Source of the DNA: Candidatus Macondimonas diazotrophica | GTDB lineage: Bacteria; Pseudomonadota; Gammaproteobacteria; UBA5335 | Direction of reading: 5' to 3' | DNA length: 64,000 nucleotides | Assembly (NCBI RefSeq): GCF_004684205.1 | Contig: NZ_SRIO01000005.1 | Span: forward strand, 150,774-214,773 | Part shown: positions 40,633 to 48,394 of the stretch, piece after piece | How positions within the stretch are numbered: position 1 is the stretch's first letter | Layout: each line of letters starts with the position of its first letter | Program-made: the position numbers and the translations under genes | The notes under the pieces: model-generated | Database searches by the model: none | What the model was told of the DNA's origin: nothing | Seen by the model: only the letters and a program-made list of their open reading frames with translations

Positions 40633-41391
40633 ATGAAGCCCGAACATGACGCCGGCGCTGCGCCGATCTTCCTGTTCACCGATTTTGGATTGCCGGCGCC
40701 CTACGTGGGCCAGATGAAAGCGGCGATTCACCGCACCGCGCCAGCGGTTCAGGTAGTCGATCTCTGTCAGGATCTCACGCCGTTCCAACCCCGTCCGGCG
40801 GCCTACCTTCTGGCCGCACTGGTGCCGTATCTGCCGGTTGGCGCCAGTGTCGTCGCGGTCGTCGATCCTGGAGTCGGCACGGAACGACGGGGATTGGTGC
40901 TGAAAGGCAGCGGGATACGGCTGATTGGACCGGACAATGGCTTGCTGGCCATTACGGGACACCGACTGGTCGATGCCACCTGGGCCGCCTTGCCGGATCC
41001 GGAAAGTGATGCCTGCGCGACGTTCCACGGTCGGGACTGGTTCGCCCCCGCGGCCGCCCAATTGCACACCGGCCAGCCACAGATGTTGCACGATCTGGGT
41101 GACATCGCACCGGTGGGTGCGCCCTGGCCGGAAGACTGGGCGGCGGTGATCTACGTCGACCGATACGGCAATGCCATGACGGGTCTGCGTGCCGATCGGG
41201 GCATGCGCCAAGACCAGACCCTGAAAATCGGCGGACGGACGGTGCGCCCTGCGCGAACCTTCGCGGATGTTCCGGTGGGCGAAGCGTTCTGGTATGCCAA
41301 TTCAATCGGCTTGATCGAGATCGCGATCAACCAAGGGAATGCAGCTCACCAACTCGGGCTGGAAGTGGGTCGCCCGCTTTTCGGCGGATGA
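40633..41391 (+). CDS. SAM hydrolase (adenosine-forming), DUF62 family
   Basis: A 252-residue SAM-hydroxide adenosyltransferase-like protein. Family segments are FLFTDFGLPAPYVGQMK, VAVVDPGVGTERRGLVLK, LIGPDNGLLA and AAVIYVDRYGNAMTGLR. It likely splits S-adenosylmethionine to adenosine and methionine. The start is ATG at 40633 or GTG at 40621, the latter overlapping the gyrB stop, so gyrB read-through is likely. Confidence 0.88.
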   Translation: MKPEHDAGAAPIFLFTDFGLPAPYVGQMKAAIHRTAPAVQVVDLCQDLTPFQPRPAAYLLAALVPYLPVGASVVAVVDPGVGTERRGLVLKGSGIRLIGPDNGLLAITGHRLVDATWAALPDPESDACATFHGRDWFAPAAAQLHTGQPQMLHDLGDIAPVGAPWPEDWAAVIYVDRYGNAMTGLRADRGMRQDQTLKIGGRTVRPARTFADVPVGEAFWYANSIGLIEIAINQGNAAHQLGLEVGRPLFGG

Positions 41392-41414
41392 CCCGCTTCC
41401 GGCCCGAGGTCAGG

Positions 41415-41972
41415 CTATTTCAAGTGTTGTTTGACGGCATCTTCTAGGGTGGTAAGACCAGCGGCTTTTCCGAATTCGAGCGCTTGCTCGGCCGACTTGC
41501 CCTCGATCGCATGAGCCCGGATCGCCAGCAGCGCACCCACACGATTTCCGCTGGCGCAGTGGATCATCACCGGTCCAGGTTGCGCGTTGGCGAGCGCACG
41601 ATCCAATCGGTGTGCATTTTCCTTCGACAAGTCAGCGGCGCCGCCGACCGGGATGCTGATGAAATCCATTCCCAGGGATTGAACCAAGCCCGACTCTTCG
41701 ATATCCGGCAATTCCGAACTTGGACGCAGGTTGATTACGGTCTTGTACCCGGCCGCGGCTGCGGCGCGGAGATCCGCCTCCGTCGGCTGACCTCCGGTCA
41801 GCAGGTTCGGTGCGGGCTGTTTGGCGTTCGGAATTTGGATCAGCTTCGCTTGGTCGCTCACAGAAATGACTCCCTGTTGTGAGGTGTTTTGGGCCAGTAG
41901 TCCGGGAGAAAACGCCACGCAGACCAACAGAACCCAGCCAGAAATCGGCGTGCGAAGGATTGTAACGGTCAT
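41415..41972 (-). CDS. Secreted tyrosine-phosphatase-like (DUF442) protein
   Basis: A 185-residue protein with a signal peptide (cleavage near GLLAQ). The dual-specificity phosphatase fold has TVINLRPSSELPDIEESGLVQ and the P-loop MIHCASGNRVGALLA, with catalytic Cys and Arg in C-x5-R. The DUF442 family includes beta-lactamase-hydrolase-like proteins. A general-acid Asp is not obvious. Its substrate is unknown. It converges on the SAM hydrolase gene. Confidence 0.8.
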   Translation of the reverse strand: MTVTILRTPISGWVLLVCVAFSPGLLAQNTSQQGVISVSDQAKLIQIPNAKQPAPNLLTGGQPTEADLRAAAAAGYKTVINLRPSSELPDIEESGLVQSLGMDFISIPVGGAADLSKENAHRLDRALANAQPGPVMIHCASGNRVGALLAIRAHAIEGKSAEQALEFGKAAGLTTLEDAVKQHLK

Positions 41973-41999
41973 AAGCGGCCCTTTGGGAAGTCCGTTGGT

Positions 42000-42836
42000 T
42001 CACCAAGGCAGGCGACGCAGTCCATCCAGCGTCGTGGCTTGGAATGAAACCTCCAAATCAGCGTCCGGATGAGGCGTCTTTTGGCGGGATTCGATCGCCC
42101 ATCGCGCCATCAGTCCCATCTCTCGCCCCATGCGAAAATTGATCACGGCCGGCGAGCGATGGCGATGACGAATGGGCCGATTCACTTGGCTGCGGCAGGC
42201 CGCCAGCACCAACGGCAGGGGAATCCATTGCCCAGACAGGGCCGAAACCGCTTGTTCAATGCATAGTTTAGCGCTGCACAGCGATTCGATCACCTCGGCA
42301 ATCTCATGCGTAGCGATCAGGGGGAAGGCGTCGTCGCGATGCTGGGGAAAAGGCAGGATGCCGCGCCGAATCGCCTTGCGCATCGGGGTATTGAGCCAGC
42401 GCTCCAGAACCAGCGCCGTGGGCAACGCGATAACTGGACGATCGGTACTGGACCGCAGGCAGCCACGCGGTGATCCGGCCGGTACCAACTGAACAACCCG
42501 CCCGGGTAGGCGAGGCCAATAGCTCGTAGGCACCAGTCCGAGGTTAGGCGGCTTGGCCCCCAGGCGGTTACCCGGGAAAATCAACAGCCAATCCAGGGCG
42601 GGCACCTGCACTGCGGCGCTGGCTCGGGCTGCCTTTCTCGAAAGCGCGTGAATCGTCACGCCGCGGCGAGAGAGGCGCTTGGCCCATGAGGAATCACGAT
42701 TGCGCGACCACGCGGTAATCGTCGCCCCCGCCTCCAGCAGGACCTGCAGGGTGGCTGCGGCTTCGGGCCCGTGGATCCCCACCATCCCGATCCGCATTGC
42801 ACTGGGTAACGGTTTGCGTGCCGTCACATCATCCAT
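42000..42836 (-). CDS. Unrecognised Rossmann-like protein
   Basis: A 278-residue protein. The N-terminus reads AMRIGMVGIHGPEAAATLQVLLEAGATITAWSRN, a dinucleotide-binding fold like the 6-phosphogluconate dehydrogenase group, then LDWLLIFPGNRLG. The rest matches no family I know. The ATG at 42836 overlaps the CPA2 antiporter gene by 8 bases, so it may serve the antiporter. Confidence 0.6.
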   Translation of the reverse strand: MDDVTARKPLPSAMRIGMVGIHGPEAAATLQVLLEAGATITAWSRNRDSSWAKRLSRRGVTIHALSRKAARASAAVQVPALDWLLIFPGNRLGAKPPNLGLVPTSYWPRLPGRVVQLVPAGSPRGCLRSSTDRPVIALPTALVLERWLNTPMRKAIRRGILPFPQHRDDAFPLIATHEIAEVIESLCSAKLCIEQAVSALSGQWIPLPLVLAACRSQVNRPIRHRHRSPAVINFRMGREMGLMARWAIESRQKTPHPDADLEVSFQATTLDGLRRLPW

Positions 42837-44799
42837 GGTGTTCTCCGCCAAGCAGTCGCTGCTCGGCTCTTTCGATTTGCGAAGCGGTACCGAGCAATAC
42901 CAACGTGTCATCGGCCTTGAGTTCTACATCTGGAGACGGATCCTGCCCGGTCACGGTGCCCCGCCGCAACGCTTGAACCCGGATTCCGATCTGCTCCAGA
43001 TTGAGATCGCCCAAACGGTGGTTGACCGCATGGGCCGTCTCCGGCAGTGCCACCGGATGAACCACTTCAAGCGGCTTACCGGTCTCATCGGCAATGCGGG
43101 AGCGTTCGCCATGGAGATAACCATGCAGCAGGCGGTAGCGCTCCTCACGCGCCGTACGAATGTGTTCCTGAATTCGCTCGGTGGGCGTGCCGAGCAACTC
43201 CAGCACGTGGGAAACCAACATCAGACTGCCTTCCAGCGTCTCCGGAACGATCTCGGTCGCTCCGGCGGCCTGCAAGGCCTCCCAATGCCGGTCATCAGCT
43301 GTGCGCACCAGTACTGGCAGGTCCGGCCGCAGTGCACGGACCTCTTCCAGGATGCGTTGGGCATCACCGAATCCATCGAAGGCGATCACGACCAGACGGG
43401 CTTTGTCCAATCCAGCCTTGCGCAGCAGGGTGCGCTGGCGGGAGTCGCCATACAGCACGGGTTCGCCGGCCAGCAGCGCCTCGCGGACACGCAGGGTATC
43501 GCTGTCGATCGCGATATACGGAATCTGCTCGCGTTGCAGGAATCGCGCGATGGCCTGGCCGACCCGACCAAATCCGCAAAGAATGACATGCGGCTCGTCC
43601 GAATCTGCAGCCTGGGACAATGGAGGCGCGGATCCGGATCTGCGGTCTGCCCAGCGCGCCCAATGGGGATTCATTTTCAACAGTAGCGGGGTCAGCATCA
43701 TGCTCAGCATGATGCTCGAAAAGACCAGGGACTGCTGCGCGGGCGCCACCAGATCCAGCGCGCCGGCCAAGGTCAGCAGCGCGAACCCGAATTCCCCGCC
43801 CTGGGCCAGGGCGAAACCGGCCTGCCACGCATTGCGCCGCTCTTCGCCGACCAACCAGGCCAGGGCAACCACGATGACCCACTTGATCACCATGAAGCCA
43901 ATGGTCAGCAGGATGATCCAATGCAGCTTTTCCACCATGGGGACAGGGTGAATGAGCATCCCCACGGCCACGAAGAAAATGCCCAGCAGGACGTCCCGGA
44001 ATGGCCGGATCTCCGCTTCGATCTGATGGCGGAAATGGCTTTCACCGAGCAGCATGCCAGCGACGAATGCGCCCAATGCCATCGACAACCCCAGCAATTG
44101 GGTCAGGGCGGCCGCAGCCAGGATGATGACCAGAACCGCCAGCACGAAAAGCTCTTCAATACGGGTTCGCGCCACCAGCGTGAACAGACGCGGCAGAATC
44201 CGGGGCCCCAAGATCGTCAGTCCGACCAGCAGGAGGGCCGATTTCACCAAGGTCCAGGCCAGCGACGACAGCAGCTGGTCCGTCTGGCCGCCCAGAGACG
44301 GTAGAAGCGCGAGAAAGAAAACAGACGCCATGTCCTGAAACAGCAGCACAGCGACGGCGATCTGACCGAAGCGCAGATGGAGCTGGTGATTTCGAGACAG
44401 CTCCCGACTGACCACCGCAGTCGATGAAAGTGTTAAGGCGGCGGCCAGAACCCAGCTGGTGGTGACCGAAAGATTCAATAACCAGCCAATGAGCCAAAAG
44501 CTCAACAAGGTCACCAGAACCTGCCCCAGACCGACGCCCAGCACCAGCCGGCGCATGGCCAGCATCTTGGGCAGTGCAAATTCGAGACCCAGGGAGAACA
44601 AAAGGAAGACGACCCCGAACTCGGCCAGCTGAGCAACCGATTCGGGGCTTGAAATCCACCCGAGTCCTCCCGGCCCAATCAGCAGACCGACGACGATGTA
44701 ACCCAGGATGGGCGGAATCCGCAACGGATAGCACAGAGAAAGAACCACCAGCGAACTGGCCAGCAAGATCAGCAGTTCGAGGAAGAAACCATGAGCCAT
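42829..44799 (-). CDS. CPA2-family cation:proton antiporter with RCK domain (KefB/C-like)
   Basis: A 656-residue protein. The N-terminal half has about twelve hydrophobic helices with IPPILGYIVVGLLIGP and LEFALPKMLAMRRLVLGVG. A TrkA-N (RCK) NAD-binding domain follows with HVILCGFGRVGQAIARFLQREQ (about 415), then a TrkA-C domain at the end. Such proteins exchange K+ or Na+ for H+ under nucleotide or glutathione control. I chose ATG 44799 (MAHGFFLELLILLAS); a longer frame adds only a hydrophilic tail. Confidence 0.9.
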   Translation of the reverse strand: MAHGFFLELLILLASSLVVLSLCYPLRIPPILGYIVVGLLIGPGGLGWISSPESVAQLAEFGVVFLLFSLGLEFALPKMLAMRRLVLGVGLGQVLVTLLSFWLIGWLLNLSVTTSWVLAAALTLSSTAVVSRELSRNHQLHLRFGQIAVAVLLFQDMASVFFLALLPSLGGQTDQLLSSLAWTLVKSALLLVGLTILGPRILPRLFTLVARTRIEELFVLAVLVIILAAAALTQLLGLSMALGAFVAGMLLGESHFRHQIEAEIRPFRDVLLGIFFVAVGMLIHPVPMVEKLHWIILLTIGFMVIKWVIVVALAWLVGEERRNAWQAGFALAQGGEFGFALLTLAGALDLVAPAQQSLVFSSIMLSMMLTPLLLKMNPHWARWADRRSGSAPPLSQAADSDEPHVILCGFGRVGQAIARFLQREQIPYIAIDSDTLRVREALLAGEPVLYGDSRQRTLLRKAGLDKARLVVIAFDGFGDAQRILEEVRALRPDLPVLVRTADDRHWEALQAAGATEIVPETLEGSLMLVSHVLELLGTPTERIQEHIRTAREERYRLLHGYLHGERSRIADETGKPLEVVHPVALPETAHAVNHRLGDLNLEQIGIRVQALRRGTVTGQDPSPDVELKADDTLVLLGTASQIERAEQRLLGGEHHG

Positions 44800-44807
44800 A
44801 TCGGGCA

Positions 44808-44853
44808 CCGACCGGAGATCAGGGGATGTTCGAACTATACCATCCCCGGTCGG
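44808..44853 (-). terminator. Intercistronic stem-loop after dsbA
   Basis: CCGACCGG at 44808-44815 and CCGGTCGG at 44846-44853 bracket an inner pair GGGGATG (44822-44828) and CATCCCC (44841-44847). The two stems overlap by two bases, so they may extend each other. It lies between dsbA and the antiporter gene and could terminate or process the transcript. Confidence 0.45.
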
Positions 44854-44872
44854 CACGCCTTTTGTAACGCAC

Positions 44873-45559
44873 TTACTTCTGGGCGGATTTTTGTTCCTTG
44901 GCCACCAGGAAATCAATGACCTTGAGCGTCTCGGTCAGCTTGTCTTCCTTGCGCGAGACATGCTGCTGGAAACCTGGAGAAACTACATACTTGCCATTGA
45001 CCACGAAGGCGGGCGTGCCCAGCAGGAGGATCCCGAAACGCTGCCACTGTGCTTCCGCCTGTTTCAGCTTGGTGCGAACGGCGAAGGAATCGTAGGCCGC
45101 CGAAAAGGCCTTCTTATCGACGCCATATTGCGTGACGAATTTCGCCATTCTGGACTCGCTGTCGAGTCGTTCTTTGTCCTCGTGAATGGCCTTGAACAGG
45201 GGGGCATTCAGCTTCTCCGCCGCCCCGAGGGTTTCAAGCGCATAGAAGGACTGCCCGTAGACGCCCCAGCTGCGGCGAAAGAAATCCGGACCATGGGTCA
45301 CGCGGACGAACGTGACCTGATCGGCGTTGGTTTTTTGCCAGGACTCCAGATATGGCTCAATGTCGTGGCAAATATGGCAACCATAGGAAAAGAATTCGGC
45401 CACCTCGACCTTCGCGCCGGGCGTAATGCGCTGGGGATTTTCCACCAGCCGATACTGTACGCCCTCCTTATAGCTCGGCGCAGCGCCGACGCTGGTTGCC
45501 ACGAACCCCAGGCAAACCGCGAGGAAGATCCATGGTAAAAGCCGCAATCGATACCCCAT
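44873..45559 (-). CDS. dsbA: Periplasmic thiol:disulfide oxidoreductase DsbA
   Basis: A 228-residue thioredoxin-fold oxidase with a signal peptide (AVCLGFVATSVGAAPSY). The active site is in EFFSYGCHICHDIEPYLE, C-H-I-C, not the usual C-P-H-C. The cis-Pro loop is in GTPAFVVNGKYVVSPG. It introduces disulfides into exported proteins. It lies 27 bases after the cytochrome c4 gene, the order seen in Pseudomonas. Confidence 0.93.
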   Translation of the reverse strand: MGYRLRLLPWIFLAVCLGFVATSVGAAPSYKEGVQYRLVENPQRITPGAKVEVAEFFSYGCHICHDIEPYLESWQKTNADQVTFVRVTHGPDFFRRSWGVYGQSFYALETLGAAEKLNAPLFKAIHEDKERLDSESRMAKFVTQYGVDKKAFSAAYDSFAVRTKLKQAEAQWQRFGILLLGTPAFVVNGKYVVSPGFQQHVSRKEDKLTETLKVIDFLVAKEQKSAQK

Positions 45560-45586
45560 GAGTCGTACTCCCTCGTTGGGTCGGTG

Positions 45587-46198
45587 TCAGTGTAGTCCTT
45601 CGATATAGGAAGAGACCGCTTCGATTTCCTGGTTGCTCATGCGCTTGGCCACGCTCTGCATGATTTGACCCGTGGGAGAGCTGCCACGTTCCCCACGACG
45701 GTAAGCTTCCAGTTGCATCTTGGTGTACTGCGCATGCTGGCCCGCCAGTTTGGGATATCCGGCCGGACCGTTTCCGGCGCCTCGAGGACCGTGGCAAGCC
45801 ATACAGGCCGAGACCCCGGATTCCTTGTTGCCGCCCCGGTAGAGTTTACCGCCGGCTTCAGCCAAGGCCGGGTCGGCACCGCCGATCTGAGGGCGCTGCT
45901 TGGCGAAATACGCGGCCAGGTCGGCCATATCCTCTTCGCTCAATCCCATCGCCATGGGTGCCATCACGGGATTTTGCCGGTTTCCGTTCTTGAAGGCCTG
46001 GAGCTGGGACATGGTGTATTCGGGGTTCTGTCCTGCCAGCTTCGGCCATTGTGGATTGGTGCTATTGCCGTCGAGCCCGTGACAGGCCGCGCAGGGAGCG
46101 GCCTTTTGCTGTCCCGCTTCGGGATTTCCCGCGGCTGCCGCCGCGCCGGAAACGCACAACCCGATGAGCATCAAGCTCACGGCAAACAGTCTGTTCAT
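45587..46198 (-). CDS. Dihaem cytochrome c4
   Basis: A 203-residue periplasmic cytochrome with a signal peptide ending AAAAAG. Two CxxCH haem sites are present, CAACHGLDGNS (about 38) and CMACHGPRGAG (about 134), each followed by a distal Met segment, VMAPMAMGLSEEDMADLAAYFA and IMQSVAKRMSNQEIEAVSSYIEGL. It passes electrons between bc1 and cbb3-type oxidases. The ATG at 46198 has AGGAGG about 11 bases upstream. Confidence 0.93.
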   Translation of the reverse strand: MNRLFAVSLMLIGLCVSGAAAAAGNPEAGQQKAAPCAACHGLDGNSTNPQWPKLAGQNPEYTMSQLQAFKNGNRQNPVMAPMAMGLSEEDMADLAAYFAKQRPQIGGADPALAEAGGKLYRGGNKESGVSACMACHGPRGAGNGPAGYPKLAGQHAQYTKMQLEAYRRGERGSSPTGQIMQSVAKRMSNQEIEAVSSYIEGLH

Positions 46199-46362
46199 AG
46201 GAAAGGTGCCTCCTGATCTGGCATGCTGGATGGCCGTGAGCCGGGAAAACGCGGCGTTCCAGACGAACGCGCCGGAGAACCGGACTCGCAAGCGCGCAAT
46301 TCTACAACGTTGACACCAAACGGGGTCAACCGAAACGGTCAAGAGGACATCGGGCAAATCTC

Positions 46363-46971
46363 ATGCGGGACTACAATGGCGCCGTTTTTGTCAAGAGTGT
46401 GGCTCAGCTAGTCCAGTTGCCAGCGGACGATCAGGCCGAAATCGCTTTCGCCGGCCGCTCCAACGCGGGCAAATCCAGCGCCCTCAACGCCATCACTCAA
46501 CGGCGCGCGCTGGCGCGCACCAGCCGCACCCCTGGCCGGACTCAGCTGCTCAATTTCTTCGTGCTGCCCTGCGGCATGCGTCTGGTCGATCTGCCGGGCT
46601 ATGGCTATGCGAGCGTGCCGCTTGCCGTACGCCGGGAATGGGCGGCGCTCGTCGAGGGTTATCTGCTTGCGCGCGCGAGCCTCAGGGGTGTCGTCCTGGT
46701 GATGGATGTGCGGCATCCACTGACCGAGTTCGATCGGCAGATGCTGGCTTGGTGCACCGCGGCCGGTGTGGCCTGTCATGTCCTGCTCACCAAGGCCGAC
46801 AAACTGGGTCGTGGCGCCGCCGGCAACACGTTGCTAGCGGTGCGACGCAGTCTGGCACAGGAAGCGCCGGGGGCAACCGTGCAATTGTTCTCGGCCATCT
46901 CGCGACAGGGCGTCGATGAGGCCCGGGCGCAGCTGGAGCACTGGTTTGATGATCCGGTTCTTGCGGAATAA
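46363..46971 (+). CDS. engB: Ribosome-biogenesis GTPase EngB (YihA)
   Basis: A 202-residue GTPase needed for 50S assembly. The G motifs are in [18 protein letters not shown] (G1), [15 protein letters not shown] (G2), [11 protein letters not shown] (G3), [10 protein letters not shown] (G4) and [12 protein letters not shown] (G5). It is convergent with a probable small RNA and terminator at its 3' end, the same arrangement as engB/spf in enterics. Confidence 0.95.
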   Translation: MRDYNGAVFVKSVAQLVQLPADDQAEIAFAGRSNAGKSSALNAITQRRALARTSRTPGRTQLLNFFVLPCGMRLVDLPGYGYASVPLAVRREWAALVEGYLLARASLRGVVLVMDVRHPLTEFDRQMLAWCTAAGVACHVLLTKADKLGRGAAGNTLLAVRRSLAQEAPGATVQLFSAISRQGVDEARAQLEHWFDDPVLAE

Positions 46972-47010
46972 AAAAAACCGCGACAGCCGAAGGGGGAGCC
47001 ATCGCGGTTA
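46969..47010 (-). terminator. Intrinsic terminator on the minus strand
   Basis: An 8-bp stem (46976-46983 with 47002-47009) with an 18-base GC-rich loop is followed on the minus strand by at least seven T residues. It would end a leftward transcript at the 3' end of engB. The A-run followed by a stem has no T-run on the plus strand, so it is not a good terminator for engB. Confidence 0.75.
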
Positions 47011-47084
47011 CCGCGGGCTGCGGCTTTGGGGGTAGCCAGCGCGCCCACTTACTCAGGGTAGGAAGAGTATCGTTGCGATACTCG
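46971..47084 (-). ncRNA. Candidate Spot 42/ErsA-like small RNA
   Basis: A strong intrinsic terminator reads on the minus strand: AACCGCGA (47009-47002) pairs with TCGCGGTT (46983-46976), and U residues follow from the A-run at 46971-46977. No protein gene lies upstream on that strand, so a small RNA of about 110-120 bases is likely. A perfect 8-bp hairpin GAGTATCG/CGATACTC (47065-47083) sits near the likely 5' end, and C-rich loops (TACCCCCAAA, GGCTCCCCC) lie between. Position beside engB and polA matches Spot 42 (spf) and ErsA. The 5' end is a guess. Confidence 0.5.
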
Positions 47085-47102
47085 AATACATAGACTATGA
47101 AG

Positions 47103-47115
47103 ACTTCCCGGAAGT
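47103..47115. promoter_or_regulatory. Short palindrome ACTTCC-C-GGAAGT
   Basis: A 6+1+6 palindrome about 20 bases upstream of the small RNA's likely 5' hairpin, in position for an operator. Confidence 0.35.
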
Positions 47116-47149
47116 TCCATCGAAGCCCTGATTTTTATCCCGGTGCCCT

Positions 47150-47173
47150 CGTGCCTGCGGTACCGCAGGCACG
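47150..47173. repeat. Perfect 24-bp palindrome
   Basis: The half-site CGTGCCTGCGGT is followed directly by its exact reverse complement. It lies 108 bases before the PerM start. It is far too long for chance and might be an operator for a dimeric repressor or a stable hairpin in the PerM leader. No T-run follows. Confidence 0.8.
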
Positions 47174-47281
47174 GGAATGCCCGGTGAAACGGCAGCGGAC
47201 GTGTCGAAATCCACGGGTGCGGGCAGACCGGATCGGAGGCGACCGGGGCCGGCGATCTCGATGATTGCGAGAGAGGAAGTA

Positions 47282-48355
47282 ATGATACGTGACTGGCTGA
47301 AACAGACATTCGCTGATCGGCGGATCGTGATGCTGATCGGCATGGTATTCCTGTTCATGGGGTTCATCATCTGGACGGCGCAGATGATGGCGCCCGTCTA
47401 CGCCAGCGTAATCATTTCATTTCTGCTCCACCCCCGCGTGCGATGGTTGGAGCGCCGCCGCTTTCCGCACCTGCTCGCCGTCCTGTTGATCTTTGTCGTC
47501 TTCCTGGGCGGGCTGGTGTTGACCTTGTTCGCGTTCCTGCCGCTGTTCCTTCAGCAGCTGACGACGTTTGCCCAGCAGATTCCGTCGCTGATCTCCGCGG
47601 CGCAGACGACCCTCATGGACCTGCCAGAACGTTATCCGAGCCTGATCTCCACTTCGGAAATCGATGAGATTCTGGCCCAGTCCCGGGCGCAGGGCCTACA
47701 GTTGAGCCAGCGGCTTCTGGGATATTCGTTTTCCTCACTGGTGGGGGCCGCAACGCTGATCGTCTACATCTTCCTGGTGCCGTTCCTGGTGTTCTTCCTG
47801 CTCAAGGATGGCGATCGTATTCTCGCCTGGTTCGAGCGTTTCCTGCCGGATGATCGCGAGCTGGCCGTGCGCGTCTGGCACGAAGCCCAGCATCAGTTCA
47901 GCAACTACATCCGCGGCAAGTTCATCGAGATCCTGATCGTCGCCATGGCCACGTTCGTCATATTCAGCCTGATGGGTCTGAACTACGCCGTGCTGCTCTC
48001 GGTGATTACCGGCCTGTCGGTGCTCATTCCCTACGTCGGCGCGACGGTCGTGACCTTGCCGGTGGCGATGGTGGCGTACCTGCAGTGGGGCATGTCCCAG
48101 GAATGCCTGCTGGCGATCCTGGCCTACGGTGTCATCCAGTTCGTCGACGGCAATATTCTCGCCCCCGTCCTGCTCGGCGATGCGGTCAAGCTGCACCCTG
48201 TCGCCATCATCGTGGCCATCCTGTTCTTTGGGAACATCTGGGGATTCTGGGGCGCATTTTTCGCCATTCCCCTGGCCACGGTGGTGAATGCGGTGATCAA
48301 CGCCTGGCCGGCTACCACCGCAGTCATCGATCGCGCACCGGAGGGCCCGCTCTGA
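47282..48355 (+). CDS. AI-2E/PerM-family permease
   Basis: A 357-residue polytopic protein with about eight hydrophobic helices. Family segments are PVYASVIISFLLHPRVRWLERRRFPH, FLVPFLVFFLLKDGDRILAWFERFLPDDRE and GLNYAVLLSVITGLSVLIPYVGATVVTLPV. The start at 47282 has GAGAGGAAGTA directly upstream. The family moves varied substrates (AI-2, cations, fatty acids); none can be fixed here. It ends 39 bases from convergent polA. Confidence 0.88.
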   Translation: MIRDWLKQTFADRRIVMLIGMVFLFMGFIIWTAQMMAPVYASVIISFLLHPRVRWLERRRFPHLLAVLLIFVVFLGGLVLTLFAFLPLFLQQLTTFAQQIPSLISAAQTTLMDLPERYPSLISTSEIDEILAQSRAQGLQLSQRLLGYSFSSLVGAATLIVYIFLVPFLVFFLLKDGDRILAWFERFLPDDRELAVRVWHEAQHQFSNYIRGKFIEILIVAMATFVIFSLMGLNYAVLLSVITGLSVLIPYVGATVVTLPVAMVAYLQWGMSQECLLAILAYGVIQFVDGNILAPVLLGDAVKLHPVAIIVAILFFGNIWGFWGAFFAIPLATVVNAVINAWPATTAVIDRAPEGPL

Positions 48356-48372
48356 CCCGAACGGCGGTAAAC

Positions 48373-48390
48373 CGGGGCGGGGCTGCCCCG
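48373..48390. terminator. Stem-loop between convergent PerM and polA genes
   Basis: CGGGGC (48373-48378) pairs with GCCCCG (48385-48390) over 6 bases. It lacks a T-run, and both genes converge on it. Confidence 0.4.
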
Positions 48391-48394
48391 AGGG

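Larger units (their letters stand above)
46972..47281. other. 310-base intergenic region, engB to PerM
   Basis: This gap has no plausible protein gene. It holds the candidate small RNA, a 13-base palindrome (47103-47115), a 24-base palindrome (47150-47173) and the leader of the PerM gene. Confidence 0.6.
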
